A stretch of DNA of 64,000 nt from UBA2377 sp964525935 (lineage in GTDB: Bacteria > Verrucomicrobiota > Verrucomicrobiia > Opitutales > Opitutaceae), in NCBI GenBank assembly GCA_964525935.1, contig CAZGJZ010000001.1, positions 186,001 through 250,000 of the forward strand. The letters run 5' to 3'. How positions within the stretch are numbered: position 1 is the stretch's first letter; each line of letters begins with the position of its first letter. The translations under genes were made by a program, and so were the position numbers. The notes beneath the pieces are model-generated. The model had not been told where the DNA came from. It did not search any database and saw only the letters and a list, made by a program, of their open reading frames with translations. This document shows, piece by piece, positions 33,861 to 43,490 of the stretch.

Positions 33861-35690
33861 ATGTTTCGTTGTTGTTTCTTCATCGGCCTGACCGCGGTGG
33901 TCACGCTTTCTGCTCAAACTACGGTTGACCTGCCCGCGGTGGTGGTTTCGTCCACGCGCGTGGCGAACCAGTCACCGGCGGCCACATTTGCCATGCCGGT
34001 ATCGGCCTTGAGCTATGAGCCATTGGTCGATGTCCAGGCGCGCAACCTTGCGGAAGGGCAGGCGGACATCAGCATCCGTGGAGGCACATTTGAGAACACG
34101 GCTTTTCGCATCGGCGCAGTCACGGTCCTGGATCCGCAAACCGGGCACTACCTGGCCGAACTTCCCGTGGCTCCGGTCATGCTGGGCGCACCTGTAGTCG
34201 CGACGGGAGTTGAAAACGCTTTCGGGGTAATCAACGCCAATGTCGGCTCGATCAGCTACGGGTGGCGGCCGATCCGGTCGCAGGGCGTGTTGTCCGTGGC
34301 GGCGGGGCAATTCAATCTTCGGCGTGGCGAACTTTATCAGGGCGGCACGTGGGAACGTCAGCCCGGTGGCGCGCGGATCGGCGCTGACGTGGACTACGCC
34401 TGGTCGGAGTCGGATGGCTCCATCGCTTTTGGCGAACATCGGTTTCAACGCATCGGCGGGCGCCTGCAGCGGATCGCGGGCGATACGCAGACGGATCTGT
34501 ATGCCGGCTATCAAACAAAGTTCTTTGGCTGGCCCAATCTCTACACGCCTTTCGGTTTCAATGAAACGGACGACCTCGAGACGATCTTCTTCGCGCTGAA
34601 TCATCGCGTGGCCTGGGGTGACGGCCAGTATTTCGAGGCGGGTGTTTATCACCGTCGGAACAAGGATGATTACGAGTTTAACCGTGCCGTGCCCGGAGCC
34701 TCGAATCCGTTTATCCATACCACGTGGATGACTGGCGCCGCGGCCGAAGGTCGCCGCGTGTTCGGTGGGTTTGCCCTGCGCCTCCGGGGCGAGGCTGCTG
34801 CTGACAAGCTTGAATCCACTGCGCTGAACTACGGTCGTTATCATTCGCGTGACTTGGTCAAATTGACCGCGATCACCGAGAAGAGCTGGGCGATGAATGA
34901 TGGCGGTTCGTTGGACCTCGGGGCCGGTCTTTCCTTCGATGACACCAATCGCGATCCGAGTGCGCTTTCGCCGATCGTGGAGTTAGTCCGCAAATTCCGC
35001 ACGAGCGACGGGGTGCAAGCCTTGCGCGTGAGCTACGCGAAGACCACGCAGGTGACTTCCTACACGGCGCTAAACTCGGATGCGGCAGCGGGGCTTTTCC
35101 GCGGCAATGCCAATCTGCAACGCGAACTGAGTCAAAATCTCGAAGTGGGTATGCGTGGTCGCTTTGGCGGCTGGCAGACCGACGCGGCGGTTTTTTGGCG
35201 GCAGGATGACCGGCTGGTGGACTGGACCTTTCGCAAAGGGGTGACGGCGCGTGTGGCCAATCCGGTCGATATTGGCACGGGCGGTGCGGAGCTTGTGCTC
35301 CGGCGCTCGGTGGCGTGGGCCGATTTCACGTTCGGCTACACCTATCTAGCGAAAGATGAGGACTACGGTTCGGCCCCGGTGGATGGCAGCTTCTACGCGT
35401 TGAACTATGCGAAGCATCGTCTGACTGCCGCAGCGACTTTTCACTTCGGTGAGGCTTGGGAATTGCGCTGGGACAACGAGGCCCGCCTGCAGGCCGACAA
35501 CCCGCTGCGCACCACTGGCGGCGACGAGGCCGTGCTGAGTGCCCTCGCGCTGGCATGGCGTCCGCCGGCTTGGCGTGGGGTCGAACTCACACTGCAAGTG
35601 GACAATCTTTGGAACACCAATTTCCAGGAAGTGCCGGCGGTGCCGGCGTCGAATCGCCAGATTTCGCTGGGTGCGACTTACATTTGGTGA
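33861..35690 (+). CDS. TonB-dependent outer-membrane receptor (BtuB-size)
   Basis: A 609-residue receptor, short compared with the one at 9195 and without STN. ATG 33861 opens a signal peptide (MFRCCFFIGLTAVVTLSAQ); the longer in-frame form adds only IRLGSSHA. The plug has LPAVVVSSTRVANQSP (TonB box region) and DISIRGGTFENTAFRIG, and the barrel ends in QISLGATYIW. The size and plug are like BtuB-type vitamin receptors, but no cobalamin riboswitch is seen in the short upstream gap. Ligand unknown. An M3 peptidase gene follows 45 bases downstream. Confidence 0.87.
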   Translation: MFRCCFFIGLTAVVTLSAQTTVDLPAVVVSSTRVANQSPAATFAMPVSALSYEPLVDVQARNLAEGQADISIRGGTFENTAFRIGAVTVLDPQTGHYLAELPVAPVMLGAPVVATGVENAFGVINANVGSISYGWRPIRSQGVLSVAAGQFNLRRGELYQGGTWERQPGGARIGADVDYAWSESDGSIAFGEHRFQRIGGRLQRIAGDTQTDLYAGYQTKFFGWPNLYTPFGFNETDDLETIFFALNHRVAWGDGQYFEAGVYHRRNKDDYEFNRAVPGASNPFIHTTWMTGAAAEGRRVFGGFALRLRGEAAADKLESTALNYGRYHSRDLVKLTAITEKSWAMNDGGSLDLGAGLSFDDTNRDPSALSPIVELVRKFRTSDGVQALRVSYAKTTQVTSYTALNSDAAAGLFRGNANLQRELSQNLEVGMRGRFGGWQTDAAVFWRQDDRLVDWTFRKGVTARVANPVDIGTGGAELVLRRSVAWADFTFGYTYLAKDEDYGSAPVDGSFYALNYAKHRLTAAATFHFGEAWELRWDNEARLQADNPLRTTGGDEAVLSALALAWRPPAWRGVELTLQVDNLWNTNFQEVPAVPASNRQISLGATYIW

Positions 35691-35735
35691 GGCTTGCGAT
35701 TTGACTTTCGCCGGCGGGCGCGGGTTTTGTGCGGG

Positions 35736-37811
35736 ATGCCGTCCAATGCTTTTCTTGATGCCGCGTTCAACGTCCAGTGGTCGAAGCTCACGCCCGAAGC
35801 GGTTGAACCAGCCATTGAACTGGCACTGACTCGCGCGGAGCAGGCGATCGCTGCGGTGGGCGCCCAGGACTTGGCGACGGTTAGCTACGCGAGCACCTTT
35901 CTCGCGCTGGAAAACGCGTCCGAGGAACTCACCGTCGCGTGGGGCAAGGTGGGGCATCTGCAGTCGGTGGCGGATTCACCGGCGCTGCGCGATGCCTACA
36001 ACAAGCTGCTGCCCAAGGTGTCGGCGTTTTACGCGCGCATCCCGCTCGATCCGGCGCTGTGGTCACGGCTGAAAGCCTTTGCCGCGCTGCCCGCCGCCGC
36101 GGCGCTCGAAGGGGTGCACCGGCGTTTTTTGAATGAGACGCTGGCGGAATTCCGGCAGGCCGGCGCGGATTTGCCCGAAACGCAACGGGCGCGGTTGGAG
36201 GCGTTGCAGACTGAGTTAGCCCAGATCACGCAGAAATACTCGGAAAACGTGCTCGATGCGACCAACGCATGGGAACTTTGCGTGAGCGACGAGTCGAAGC
36301 TGCGCGGGCTGCCCGAGCACGCCAAGGCGGCGGCGCGTGCGAGTGCCGTGGCGAAGGGCAAGGGTCTGGTGGAAAAAGGCGAAGCCCCGGTCTGGCGCTT
36401 CACGCTGCACATGCCGTCGCAGGAGCCGTTCATGACCTATCTTGATGACGAGGGACTGAGGCGCGAGATGTGGCAGGCGTCGTCGGCGGTCGGCGCGCAG
36501 GCGCCACATGAGAACACGGCCTTGGTGAAGCGTATTCTCGAACTGCGGGCCGAAAAGGCCGCGCTGCTCGGCAAGGCGAATTTCTCCGATCTCGTGCTCG
36601 AACGCCGCATGGCCAAGGGCGGTGATCGCGCGCTGGCGTTTATCGAGGATTTGCAGCGCCGGGCCGCGCCGGGCTTTGCGCAGGAAAGCCGTGAGTTGGA
36701 AGCCTACAAGGCGCAGCAAACCGGCCAGCCCGCTGGCCGGCTCGCGCCGTGGGAGCTGGCTTACTGGGCGGAAAAATTGCGCCAGTCACGCTACGCTTTC
36801 GATGAGGAATTGCTGCGGCCCTATTTTCCGATGGATCGGGTGGTGTCGGGTTTGTTTGAGCTCGTGGGTAAGATTTTTGGGCTGCGCGTGGTGGCGCGCG
36901 CAGCGGGTGAGGTGGAGACGTGGCATGCGGATGTGCGGTTCTACGATCTGTTCGACCGGGCCGACCGGCATCTGGGCTCGTTCTACGCCGACTGGCATCC
37001 GCGCGAGTCGAAGCGCGGCGGGGCCTGGATGAATTATCTGATTACCGGCGGCCCGCAGCCGGATGGCCGGCGTGCGCCGCACCTCGGGCTCATCTGCGGC
37101 AACCTGACGCCGCCGGCTGACGGCAAGCCAGCGCTGCTCACGCATCGCGAGGTCGAGACCATTTTCCACGAATTCGGCCACCTCTTGCATCACCTATTGG
37201 GTGAAGTGGAAATCAAGTCGCTCAATGGCGTGAACGTGGCGTGGGATTTCGTCGAGCTGCCTTCGCAGATCATGGAAAACTGGTGCTGGGAGCGGGCGAG
37301 TCTCGATCTTTTTGCGCGACATCATGAGACCGGGGCGCCGATCCCCGCGGACATGTTCGACCGCATGACGGCGGCGAAGAACTTCCGTTCCGCGACGGCC
37401 ACGATGCGCCAGCTGGCTTTCGCCAAGATGGATCTGCTGCTGCACATGCGCACGGCGGAATTTCTGGCGGCATCGGATTTGGAGAAAGCGGTGCGCGCCG
37501 TTGTGTCGGATTGCCTCCCGCCGACTGAGCCGCCGGTGCCGACCGTCATGCGCCGGTTTACGCATGTGTTTGCCGATCCCGTGGGCTATGCGGCCGGCTA
37601 CTATTCCTACAAATGGGCGGAGGTGCTCGATGCCGATGCGTTCACGCGTTTTCAGCGCGAGGGCATTTTCAACGACAAGACGGGCGCGGATTTTGTGCGG
37701 CACATCCTCAGCCGCGGCAATTCGGCCGACCCCATGCAGCTCTACGTGGCGTTCATGGGGCGCGAGCCGGACCTGCAGGCGTTGCTCAAGCGGGCGGGAC
37801 TGGCGGCGTGA
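35736..37811 (+). CDS. M3 family zinc oligopeptidase (oligopeptidase A-like)
   Basis: A 691-residue thimet-oligopeptidase family enzyme. The zinc site is H478-E-F-G-H482 in EVETIFHEFGHLLHH, with the third ligand region in WDFVELPSQIMENW. The C-terminal GYAAGYYSYKWAEVLDADAF is also characteristic. It cleaves short peptides in the cytoplasm, for instance cleaved signal peptides and protein degradation products. Start ATG 35736 gives PSNAFLD and the right length. It is convergent with a small membrane protein gene 9 bases away. Confidence 0.95.
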   Translation: MPSNAFLDAAFNVQWSKLTPEAVEPAIELALTRAEQAIAAVGAQDLATVSYASTFLALENASEELTVAWGKVGHLQSVADSPALRDAYNKLLPKVSAFYARIPLDPALWSRLKAFAALPAAAALEGVHRRFLNETLAEFRQAGADLPETQRARLEALQTELAQITQKYSENVLDATNAWELCVSDESKLRGLPEHAKAAARASAVAKGKGLVEKGEAPVWRFTLHMPSQEPFMTYLDDEGLRREMWQASSAVGAQAPHENTALVKRILELRAEKAALLGKANFSDLVLERRMAKGGDRALAFIEDLQRRAAPGFAQESRELEAYKAQQTGQPAGRLAPWELAYWAEKLRQSRYAFDEELLRPYFPMDRVVSGLFELVGKIFGLRVVARAAGEVETWHADVRFYDLFDRADRHLGSFYADWHPRESKRGGAWMNYLITGGPQPDGRRAPHLGLICGNLTPPADGKPALLTHREVETIFHEFGHLLHHLLGEVEIKSLNGVNVAWDFVELPSQIMENWCWERASLDLFARHHETGAPIPADMFDRMTAAKNFRSATATMRQLAFAKMDLLLHMRTAEFLAASDLEKAVRAVVSDCLPPTEPPVPTVMRRFTHVFADPVGYAAGYYSYKWAEVLDADAFTRFQREGIFNDKTGADFVRHILSRGNSADPMQLYVAFMGREPDLQALLKRAGLAA

Positions 37812-37820
37812 GGCGGTCGC

Positions 37821-38291
37821 TTACGTGCCGTAGATAAAATAGACGACCACGCTTGCGACGTAGCAACTGAGGCCGGCGACGAGCAGGCAGATCTCGGCGA
37901 AGAACAGCTTCGTCTTGCGGTTGCGGTAGCGCATGACGCTGGTGACGAGGTCGAGGTCGTTGTCGCCCTTGAACTGTGTGACCCACTGGATGCGCAGGCT
38001 GCCGCCGAGGATGAGCAGAGTGGAGGCGAGCACAGACAAAATACCGAGCACCATGGAGGTGCGCGCGACGGCGCCGGACGCGGCAATCTTCGGACCGGAG
38101 AAACCGGTGATCGTCAGCGTGAGCGTCGTGATGGTGAGCATCATCTGGGCGCGCGTTTGCAGCACTTGGAACTGCTGCATGAGGACGTCGATCGCGCCCT
38201 TGACCCCGCGTTCGCCCTGGGTGGCGAGCAGCTGCCGGGCTTCCGCTTCGGGCGTTTCATGCAGCGCGGGAGGATGGTCGGGATTTGCCAT
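37821..38291 (-). CDS. Hypothetical small membrane protein
   Basis: A 156-residue protein with a soluble N-terminal 55 residues and three hydrophobic segments (MMLTITTLTLTITGF; ARTSMVLGILSVLASTLLIL; LFFAEICLLVAGLSCYVASVV). Between segments 2 and 3 is a charged stretch (FKGDNDLDLVTSVMRYRNRK). No family recognised. It resembles other three-helix small membrane proteins such as SLATT-like ones only in general layout. Its start is divergent from the cupin gene. Confidence 0.7.
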   Translation of the reverse strand: MANPDHPPALHETPEAEARQLLATQGERGVKGAIDVLMQQFQVLQTRAQMMLTITTLTLTITGFSGPKIAASGAVARTSMVLGILSVLASTLLILGGSLRIQWVTQFKGDNDLDLVTSVMRYRNRKTKLFFAEICLLVAGLSCYVASVVVYFIYGT

Positions 38292-38356
38292 TTACACGGC
38301 GACTATGACGCCGCATGAAGGGCGCGCCATTCATTTTCCGACTATCTTGTTTACCT

Positions 38357-38824
38357 ATGACCATCGCTGATCTCGCAAAAATTACCGGCGGCACGTTCCC
38401 GGCCCGTCGTTTCGGTCGCGGCCTCGTCGGCCAGGCCAACCAACCGATCCAAGCCAAGGGTTTTTCCATGGGCTATTCGGTCCTCGAGCCCAAGGGCGGC
38501 CAGGTGCCGTGGCACAACCAGGAGCAGGAGGAGGTTTACTTTATCGTGCAGGGCGAAGGCGAAATCTGCGTCGGCACCGAACGCAGCCCCATCAAGGCCG
38601 GCCAGGCCGTCTACATGACGCCGGGCATTTTCCACCAGCTGACCAACACCGGCTCCGAGCCGATGCACATGATCTACGTGTATTGCCCCGGCGGTGATGT
38701 GGCGCACTGGCGTCAGGAACTGAACGGCACGCTGCCGGCCGCGGGCACGGGCGCGATTCCGCCGCTGCCAGTGGGTGCACAGGCGCAGTGGACCGGCACC
38801 GGCCCGAAGCCGATGCTGCCTTGA
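38357..38824 (+). CDS. Cupin domain protein
   Basis: A 155-residue single-domain cupin. Motif 1 is WHNQEQEEVYFIVQGEGEI (His and Glu metal ligands); motif 2 is GQAVYMTPGIFHQLTNTG with the last His. The first motif starts H-N-Q-E-Q-E, keeping a 2-His/1-Glu site possible. No enzymatic role can be assigned; small cupins of this type bind metal and small carboxylates or sugars. ATG 38357 is the best start. Convergent with the AraC regulator. Confidence 0.85.
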   Translation: MTIADLAKITGGTFPARRFGRGLVGQANQPIQAKGFSMGYSVLEPKGGQVPWHNQEQEEVYFIVQGEGEICVGTERSPIKAGQAVYMTPGIFHQLTNTGSEPMHMIYVYCPGGDVAHWRQELNGTLPAAGTGAIPPLPVGAQAQWTGTGPKPMLP

Positions 38825-38861
38825 ACCAAGGTCAAGGGCTGCGCGTGCTGGGCCGCTGAGC

Positions 38862-39659
38862 TCAGCTCGTGCGCACAAACCGGCTGGGCGTCTGGCCGGT
38901 TTGGCGGCGAAACCAGCGCGTGAAATAGTTCGGGTCGTCGAAGCCGGCCTTCGCCGATGCCTCCGCGATGGTCGGTTCGCTGCGCAGCGCGTTTTGCGCC
39001 GCCTCCAGGCGCAGGCGGTCGCGCGTGGCGCGCAGGCCGAGGCCGGTTTCGCGTTTTAATTTTCGCGTGAGGTGGTCCGGGTGGTAACCGGCTTGGCGCG
39101 CGATGGAGGAGAGCGGAGCGGATGGAGCGTCGAGCAGGCCACGGACTTTTTCAAAGACCGGTGCCTTTCGCGGCGTGGCGGCAGGGTGGGGCGCCTGGCC
39201 AAGGAGCCGGGCGACCACGGCGAGGATGGCCGGATAATCGCCGAGCGTGAGCCGGCCTTTGCGCGGCACGCGCGCGAGGAGTTCGCTGAGTTCGTTGAGC
39301 GTGCCGGGCTCGAGCCGGCGGTGCAGCGCCCGGGTGCGACCCGGCTCGGCGCCCTTGTAGTCGAGCACGAGACAGACGGGCCGGCTGCGGCCGAGGACCG
39401 AGTAGCCGTGGGAAACCCCGGCGGGAATGACGAACAGATCGCCGGTGCGGGCCTTGCGGCGCTGGCCGCCGATGGTCTGCACGCCCTCGCCGCTGAGGTA
39501 GAGGATGAGCTGCGCGTAAGCATGCCCATGGAGCGCGACCTCGGTATCGCGGTGGCGGTTGAGCTGGAGCTTGTGCAACACGAAGCCCAGGGCGTGGATT
39601 TCGATCTTTTGGACGAGGATGGGACTCCAGGCAGGCATGTGTCGGTTTCGTGCTAGCAA
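38862..39659 (-). CDS. AraC family transcriptional regulator
   Basis: A 265-residue regulator: N-terminal cupin sensor (VALHGHAYAQLILYLSGEG, GDLFVIPAGVSHGYSVLG) and C-terminal double HTH (PLSSIARQAGYHPDHLTRK; TIAEASAKAGFDDPNYFTRWF ending PSRFV). Translation could start at the ATG 21 bases later (39638). It is divergent, with a 76-base gap, from a Gfo/Idh/MocA dehydrogenase gene it probably controls. Ligand unknown, probably a sugar. Confidence 0.92.
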   Translation of the reverse strand: MLARNRHMPAWSPILVQKIEIHALGFVLHKLQLNRHRDTEVALHGHAYAQLILYLSGEGVQTIGGQRRKARTGDLFVIPAGVSHGYSVLGRSRPVCLVLDYKGAEPGRTRALHRRLEPGTLNELSELLARVPRKGRLTLGDYPAILAVVARLLGQAPHPAATPRKAPVFEKVRGLLDAPSAPLSSIARQAGYHPDHLTRKLKRETGLGLRATRDRLRLEAAQNALRSEPTIAEASAKAGFDDPNYFTRWFRRQTGQTPSRFVRTS

Positions 39660-39735
39660 AAGTCGGATTCGTTCTAACGCAAGCGGCGGCTTTAGCCTAA
39701 TCTGGGCGGCTCCTCCAACCCCTCAATTATCACCA

Positions 39736-40884
39736 ATGACCACGCATAAAGTCGGTATCATCATGAACGGCGTCACCGGACGCATGGGCACCAACCAGCA
39801 CCTGATTCGCTCGATCAAGGCGATCATCGATCAGGGCGGCATCAAGCTCAGCGACACCGAGGTGATCATGCCCGACCCGATCCTCGTCGGTCGCAGCGAG
39901 AGCAAGATCGCCGCGCTGGCTGCCCGCACTGGCGTCAAACGCTACACGACCAATCTCGACGCCGCCCTCGCCGACGCCGGCAACCAAGTCTATTTCGACG
40001 CGACCCTGACCGGTCAGCGCCCCATCGGCGTCCGCAAGGCCATCGCCGCCAAGAAACACATCTACTGCGAAAAACCCACCGCCACGACTTCCGCCGAGGC
40101 CCTCGCGCTGGCGAAGGAAGTTTCCGCCGCCGGTCTCAAGCATGGCGTCGTGCAGGACAAGCTCTGGCTGCCTGGCCTCGTGAAGCTCAAGTGGCTCATG
40201 GACCAAGGCTTCTTCGGCAAGGTTCTCTCCGTGCGCGGCGAGTTCGGCTACTGGGTTTTCACCGGTGAGCACGAGAAGCTCCAGCGTCCGTCGTGGAACT
40301 ACCGCAAGGAAGAGGATGGCGGCATCATCGTAGACATGATCTGTCACTGGCAGTATGTCATCCAGAACCTGTTCGGCGACATCAAGAGCCTCACGTGCCT
40401 TGGTGCGACCCACATTCCCCAGCGCTGGGACGAAGCGGGCAAGCCCTACAAGTGCACGGCCGATGACGCGGCCTATGCCACGTTCGAGCTGACCAATGGT
40501 GTCATCTGTCACTTCAACTCGTCCTGGACCACCCGCGTGGACCGCGACGACCTGCTCACGCTCCACGTTGACGGCACGCACGGCACGGCCGTTGCCGGTC
40601 TCCGTGATTGCAAAGCGCAATCTATCGCCGCCACGCCGCGCTGCGTCTGGAATCCCGACGTCGACAGCCCGATCAAATACAAAGACGGCTGGGTGCGCGT
40701 GCCCGACCAGGGCATCTACGACAACGCCTTCAAGATCGAGTGGGAGCTGTTCCTCCGCCACGTGGTGAAGGATGAGCCGTTCCGCTGGAATCTTTTCGAA
40801 GGTGCCAAGGGCGTGCAGCTCGCCGAACTCGGCCTCAAGTCCTGGGCGGACCGCCGCTGGGTGGACGTGCCGAAGCTCGGCTGA
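39736..40884 (+). CDS. Gfo/Idh/MocA family oxidoreductase
   Basis: A 382-residue NAD(P)-dependent sugar dehydrogenase-like protein. The N-terminal fold begins KVGIIMNGVTGRMGTN, an unusual loop with GVTGRMG instead of GxGxxG, resembling the dihydrodipicolinate-reductase-like nucleotide loop. YCEKPTA is the family EKP motif with the catalytic Lys, and GGIIVDMICHWQYVI holds the usual D...H. Start ATG 39736 fits the 76-base divergent promoter region with the AraC gene. A strong terminator follows. Substrate unknown. Confidence 0.9.
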   Translation: MTTHKVGIIMNGVTGRMGTNQHLIRSIKAIIDQGGIKLSDTEVIMPDPILVGRSESKIAALAARTGVKRYTTNLDAALADAGNQVYFDATLTGQRPIGVRKAIAAKKHIYCEKPTATTSAEALALAKEVSAAGLKHGVVQDKLWLPGLVKLKWLMDQGFFGKVLSVRGEFGYWVFTGEHEKLQRPSWNYRKEEDGGIIVDMICHWQYVIQNLFGDIKSLTCLGATHIPQRWDEAGKPYKCTADDAAYATFELTNGVICHFNSSWTTRVDRDDLLTLHVDGTHGTAVAGLRDCKAQSIAATPRCVWNPDVDSPIKYKDGWVRVPDQGIYDNAFKIEWELFLRHVVKDEPFRWNLFEGAKGVQLAELGLKSWADRRWVDVPKLG

Positions 40885-40922
40885 GTAAAACACCTCAGTT
40901 TTTTTGGCCTCGGCCAAATTCC

Positions 40923-40955
40923 AAAGCCTGCGGGTTATAACCCCGCAGGCTTTTT
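40923..40955 (+). terminator. Rho-independent terminator after Gfo/Idh gene
   Basis: AAGCCTGCGGG (40924-40934) pairs with CCCGCAGGCTT (40942-40952), 11 bp, and a T run follows. Confidence 0.93.
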
Positions 40956-41039
40956 CCATTCTGTTTGGATCGACTTGCAACGAGGCTGTAGTGAATAAGC
41001 TATGACTTCACTCCGTCTCCATTAACCTAATTTCATCCT

Positions 41040-41738
41040 ATGATCATCTGGGTCGTTCTAATCATCATTCCCTTTCTGTTTGGTCTCTACGCGCAGTCGC
41101 GCATTCACAGCGCGTATAACAAGAACGTCCGCATCCCTTCGCGTGGTCGCATCACCGGCCGTGAGGCGGCGGAGGCGGTCATGCGCTCGGCTGGCATCAC
41201 CAATGTCGAAATCACCCGCGTGCCCGGCCAGTTGACCGACCACTACGACCCGATCCACCGCCGGCTCGCCCTCTCGGAGCTGAACTACGATGGCACCAGC
41301 CTTGCGGCGCTCGGCGTCGCTGCGCACGAGGCGGGCCACGCCATCCAGCACAAGGTTGGCTACGCGATGATGAACATCCGCCAGACGATGGCGCCGGCGA
41401 CACAGATCGCGGCCAGCGTGTCCAACTACGTTATTTTGGCGGGTATCCTGCTGCTCTCCTTCGCGGGTTCGGCGATGGGTTACAATCTGCTCTACGTTGG
41501 TGCCATTGCGCTGGCGGTGATCGTGCTTTTCCAACTGGTCACCCTGCCGGTCGAGTTTGATGCCAGCCGTCGCGCCAAGGCGCAGCTCGTCACCCTCGGC
41601 ATCGTGGACAAAGATGAGATGAAGGGCGTGAACGAAACGCTGGATGCGGCGGCGCTGACCTACGTGGCGGCGTTTGTGGCGGCGCTGGGCTCCTTGCTCC
41701 ACATCGTCATGATTCTGATGGGCCGTCGCGACGACTGA
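41040..41738 (+). CDS. Zinc metallopeptidase, YugP/Zn_peptidase_2 type
   Basis: A 232-residue inner-membrane protein: one N-terminal helix (MIIWVVLIIIPFLFGLYA), a cytoplasmic-size domain with the zinc motif H96-E-A-G-H100 in GVAAHEAGHAIQH, two middle helices, and one at the C-terminus. LPVEFDASRRAKAQL carries the third ligand candidate (Glu) and the conserved E-F-D-A-S-R-R segment. The family is widespread and of unclear physiological role. Flanked by terminators on both sides, so monocistronic. Confidence 0.93.
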   Translation: MIIWVVLIIIPFLFGLYAQSRIHSAYNKNVRIPSRGRITGREAAEAVMRSAGITNVEITRVPGQLTDHYDPIHRRLALSELNYDGTSLAALGVAAHEAGHAIQHKVGYAMMNIRQTMAPATQIAASVSNYVILAGILLLSFAGSAMGYNLLYVGAIALAVIVLFQLVTLPVEFDASRRAKAQLVTLGIVDKDEMKGVNETLDAAALTYVAAFVAALGSLLHIVMILMGRRDD

Positions 41739-41779
41739 GTGCGACGCGTAAGCGAACAAGGCTTTGCGGCTTGAACGCA

Positions 41780-41807
41780 GGGGCGGGTCTTTGACCCGCC
41801 CTTTTTG
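41780..41807 (+). terminator. Rho-independent terminator after metallopeptidase gene
   Basis: GGGCGGGTC (41781-41789) pairs with GACCCGCCC (41793-41801), loop TTT, followed by TTTTT. It lies between convergent genes. Confidence 0.9.
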
Positions 41808-41848
41808 CGTTATACCTGATCGAGTGTGGGTCGGAGCCCCGCACTCCC

Positions 41849-43378
41849 TTAAGCGAACCGCAGTGTTGCGATCGACGCGGGCGGCAGCGTGAGCGTCAGT
41901 TTGCCATGGCCGAACTGAAAGTCGCTCGCCGTCAGCGCCCGCGAAGTGACGCGATTGGGTGCGTCGGGCGTGTTCACATCCGTCAGGTTGGCGGCGACGA
42001 GGATGCGGCCGGCCGGCTTCGCATCGGCGGCCAGACCGGACAGCGTTAACTCGACGGCGCAGGACTTGGCTGGATCGGTGTGCGTCAACGTGACCGTGAC
42101 GGCTTTGTCGCCATCGATGGAGGCTGCGGTGGAGATTTGCGGATAGGGCAGATCGTCGTGCGTCAGCATTGCCGCCGTGGAGGTGACGGGTAGCCGCTGG
42201 GCGCCTTGATGGGCGGCATAGAGATGGAACGCATGCCATGTGGGCGTGCGCACCGTGTCCTTGCCGAAAGTGAGCAGCACCGAGTGCAGGACATTGCAGA
42301 CCTGCGCGGCGTTGGCCATGTGGACGCGTTCGGCATGGTTGATGAAGGAGTTGAAGGTCAGCGCCGAGACCAACGCGTCGCGGATCGTCTGTTGCTGGAA
42401 GAGCGAACTCGGCGGCGGAGTGGGCTCGGGCGCATACCAGGAGCCCCATTCATCGACGATGAGCTTCACCCGCTTGGCGGGATCATAACGGTCCATGATC
42501 GCGGAGTGCTTGGCGATGAGTTCGTCGATAAACCACGCGTGCGCGATGACCGTGCGCCATTCGTGATGATCGAAGGCCGTGGCGAGGAGTTTTTGCTGCA
42601 CTTTGGCGGGCGGGATGCCGCCGTTCATGTAATAGTGCAGCGAAAGGCCGTCCATGATGCCCATGTTGAAACGCGGCGCGGAACACTCGCGCATCATCAC
42701 CTCGGTCCAGTGGTAGTCATCCACGCCGGGGCCGGTCGCGATGCGGAAGAGGTGCGCCTTTTCGTAGCTGCCCAGCGCGTTGGCGTAGCGGCGGAACTCG
42801 TCGGCGTAGTATTCGGCGCGCATCAAGCCGCCGCAGCCCCAGCTCTCGTTGCCAACACCCCAGTAACGCACGCCGAACGGTGCCGCGTGGCCGTTGGCGA
42901 CGCGCTCGTTGGCCAGCACGGTGCCCGTGCCGGCGGGGGCGTTGAGGTATTCGACCCAGTCGCGCATTTCCTGCACCGTGCCGGAACCGAGGTTGCCGCA
43001 GATGACGGGCTCGGTGCCGACTTGGGCGCAGAAATCGAGAAACTCGTGCGTGCCAAACGCGTTGGTCTCGATCTGGCCCCACGTGTCGTTGCGCATGCGT
43101 GGCCGGGAGGCGCGCGGGCCGAGGCCATTGCGCCAGTGATAGGCGTCGGCGAAACAGCCGCCCGGCCAGCGGATGTTGGGCATGTTGATCTCACGCAAGG
43201 CGGCAACGACGTCGCTGCGGATGCCGCGGACGTTCGGAATCGGCGAATCCTCGCCGACCCAGATGCTGTCGTAGACGCAGGAGCCGAGATGTTCGGCAAA
43301 CTGGCCAAAGATGTGGCGGCTGATGACAGGGCCGGGTTGATCGGCGGCCACGGTGAGTTTGATCCGGTCTTCGCTCAT
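41849..43378 (-). CDS. GH51 α-L-arabinofuranosidase
   Basis: A 509-residue enzyme releasing arabinose from arabinan- or arabinoxylan-type oligosaccharides. Motifs: FGQFAEHLG near the N-terminus, NIRWPGGCFADAYHW, acid/base Glu in YWGVGNESWGCGG and nucleophile Glu in LIVDEWGSWY. Length matches bacterial GH51 (about 500), and there is no signal peptide, so it acts on imported oligosaccharides. It is divergent from the esterase operon at 43491, with 112 bases between them that may hold shared regulation. Confidence 0.95.
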   Translation of the reverse strand: MSEDRIKLTVAADQPGPVISRHIFGQFAEHLGSCVYDSIWVGEDSPIPNVRGIRSDVVAALREINMPNIRWPGGCFADAYHWRNGLGPRASRPRMRNDTWGQIETNAFGTHEFLDFCAQVGTEPVICGNLGSGTVQEMRDWVEYLNAPAGTGTVLANERVANGHAAPFGVRYWGVGNESWGCGGLMRAEYYADEFRRYANALGSYEKAHLFRIATGPGVDDYHWTEVMMRECSAPRFNMGIMDGLSLHYYMNGGIPPAKVQQKLLATAFDHHEWRTVIAHAWFIDELIAKHSAIMDRYDPAKRVKLIVDEWGSWYAPEPTPPPSSLFQQQTIRDALVSALTFNSFINHAERVHMANAAQVCNVLHSVLLTFGKDTVRTPTWHAFHLYAAHQGAQRLPVTSTAAMLTHDDLPYPQISTAASIDGDKAVTVTLTHTDPAKSCAVELTLSGLAADAKPAGRILVAANLTDVNTPDAPNRVTSRALTASDFQFGHGKLTLTLPPASIATLRFA

Positions 43379-43490
43379 GCTGGGGTGGGGTGAAAACTAG
43401 CCTTGGCTCTTGAAGGTGGGTGGTCCAATTGTCCAGCCCGTCATGGCTCTTGACCCCACGGCTGCGGCGCCCCGTCCGCTCTGATTCGCG

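Noticed and set aside
42206..43393. 395-codon open frame on the plus strand across the GH51 gene
   Set aside because: Shadow of a gene with conserved catalytic motifs on the other strand.
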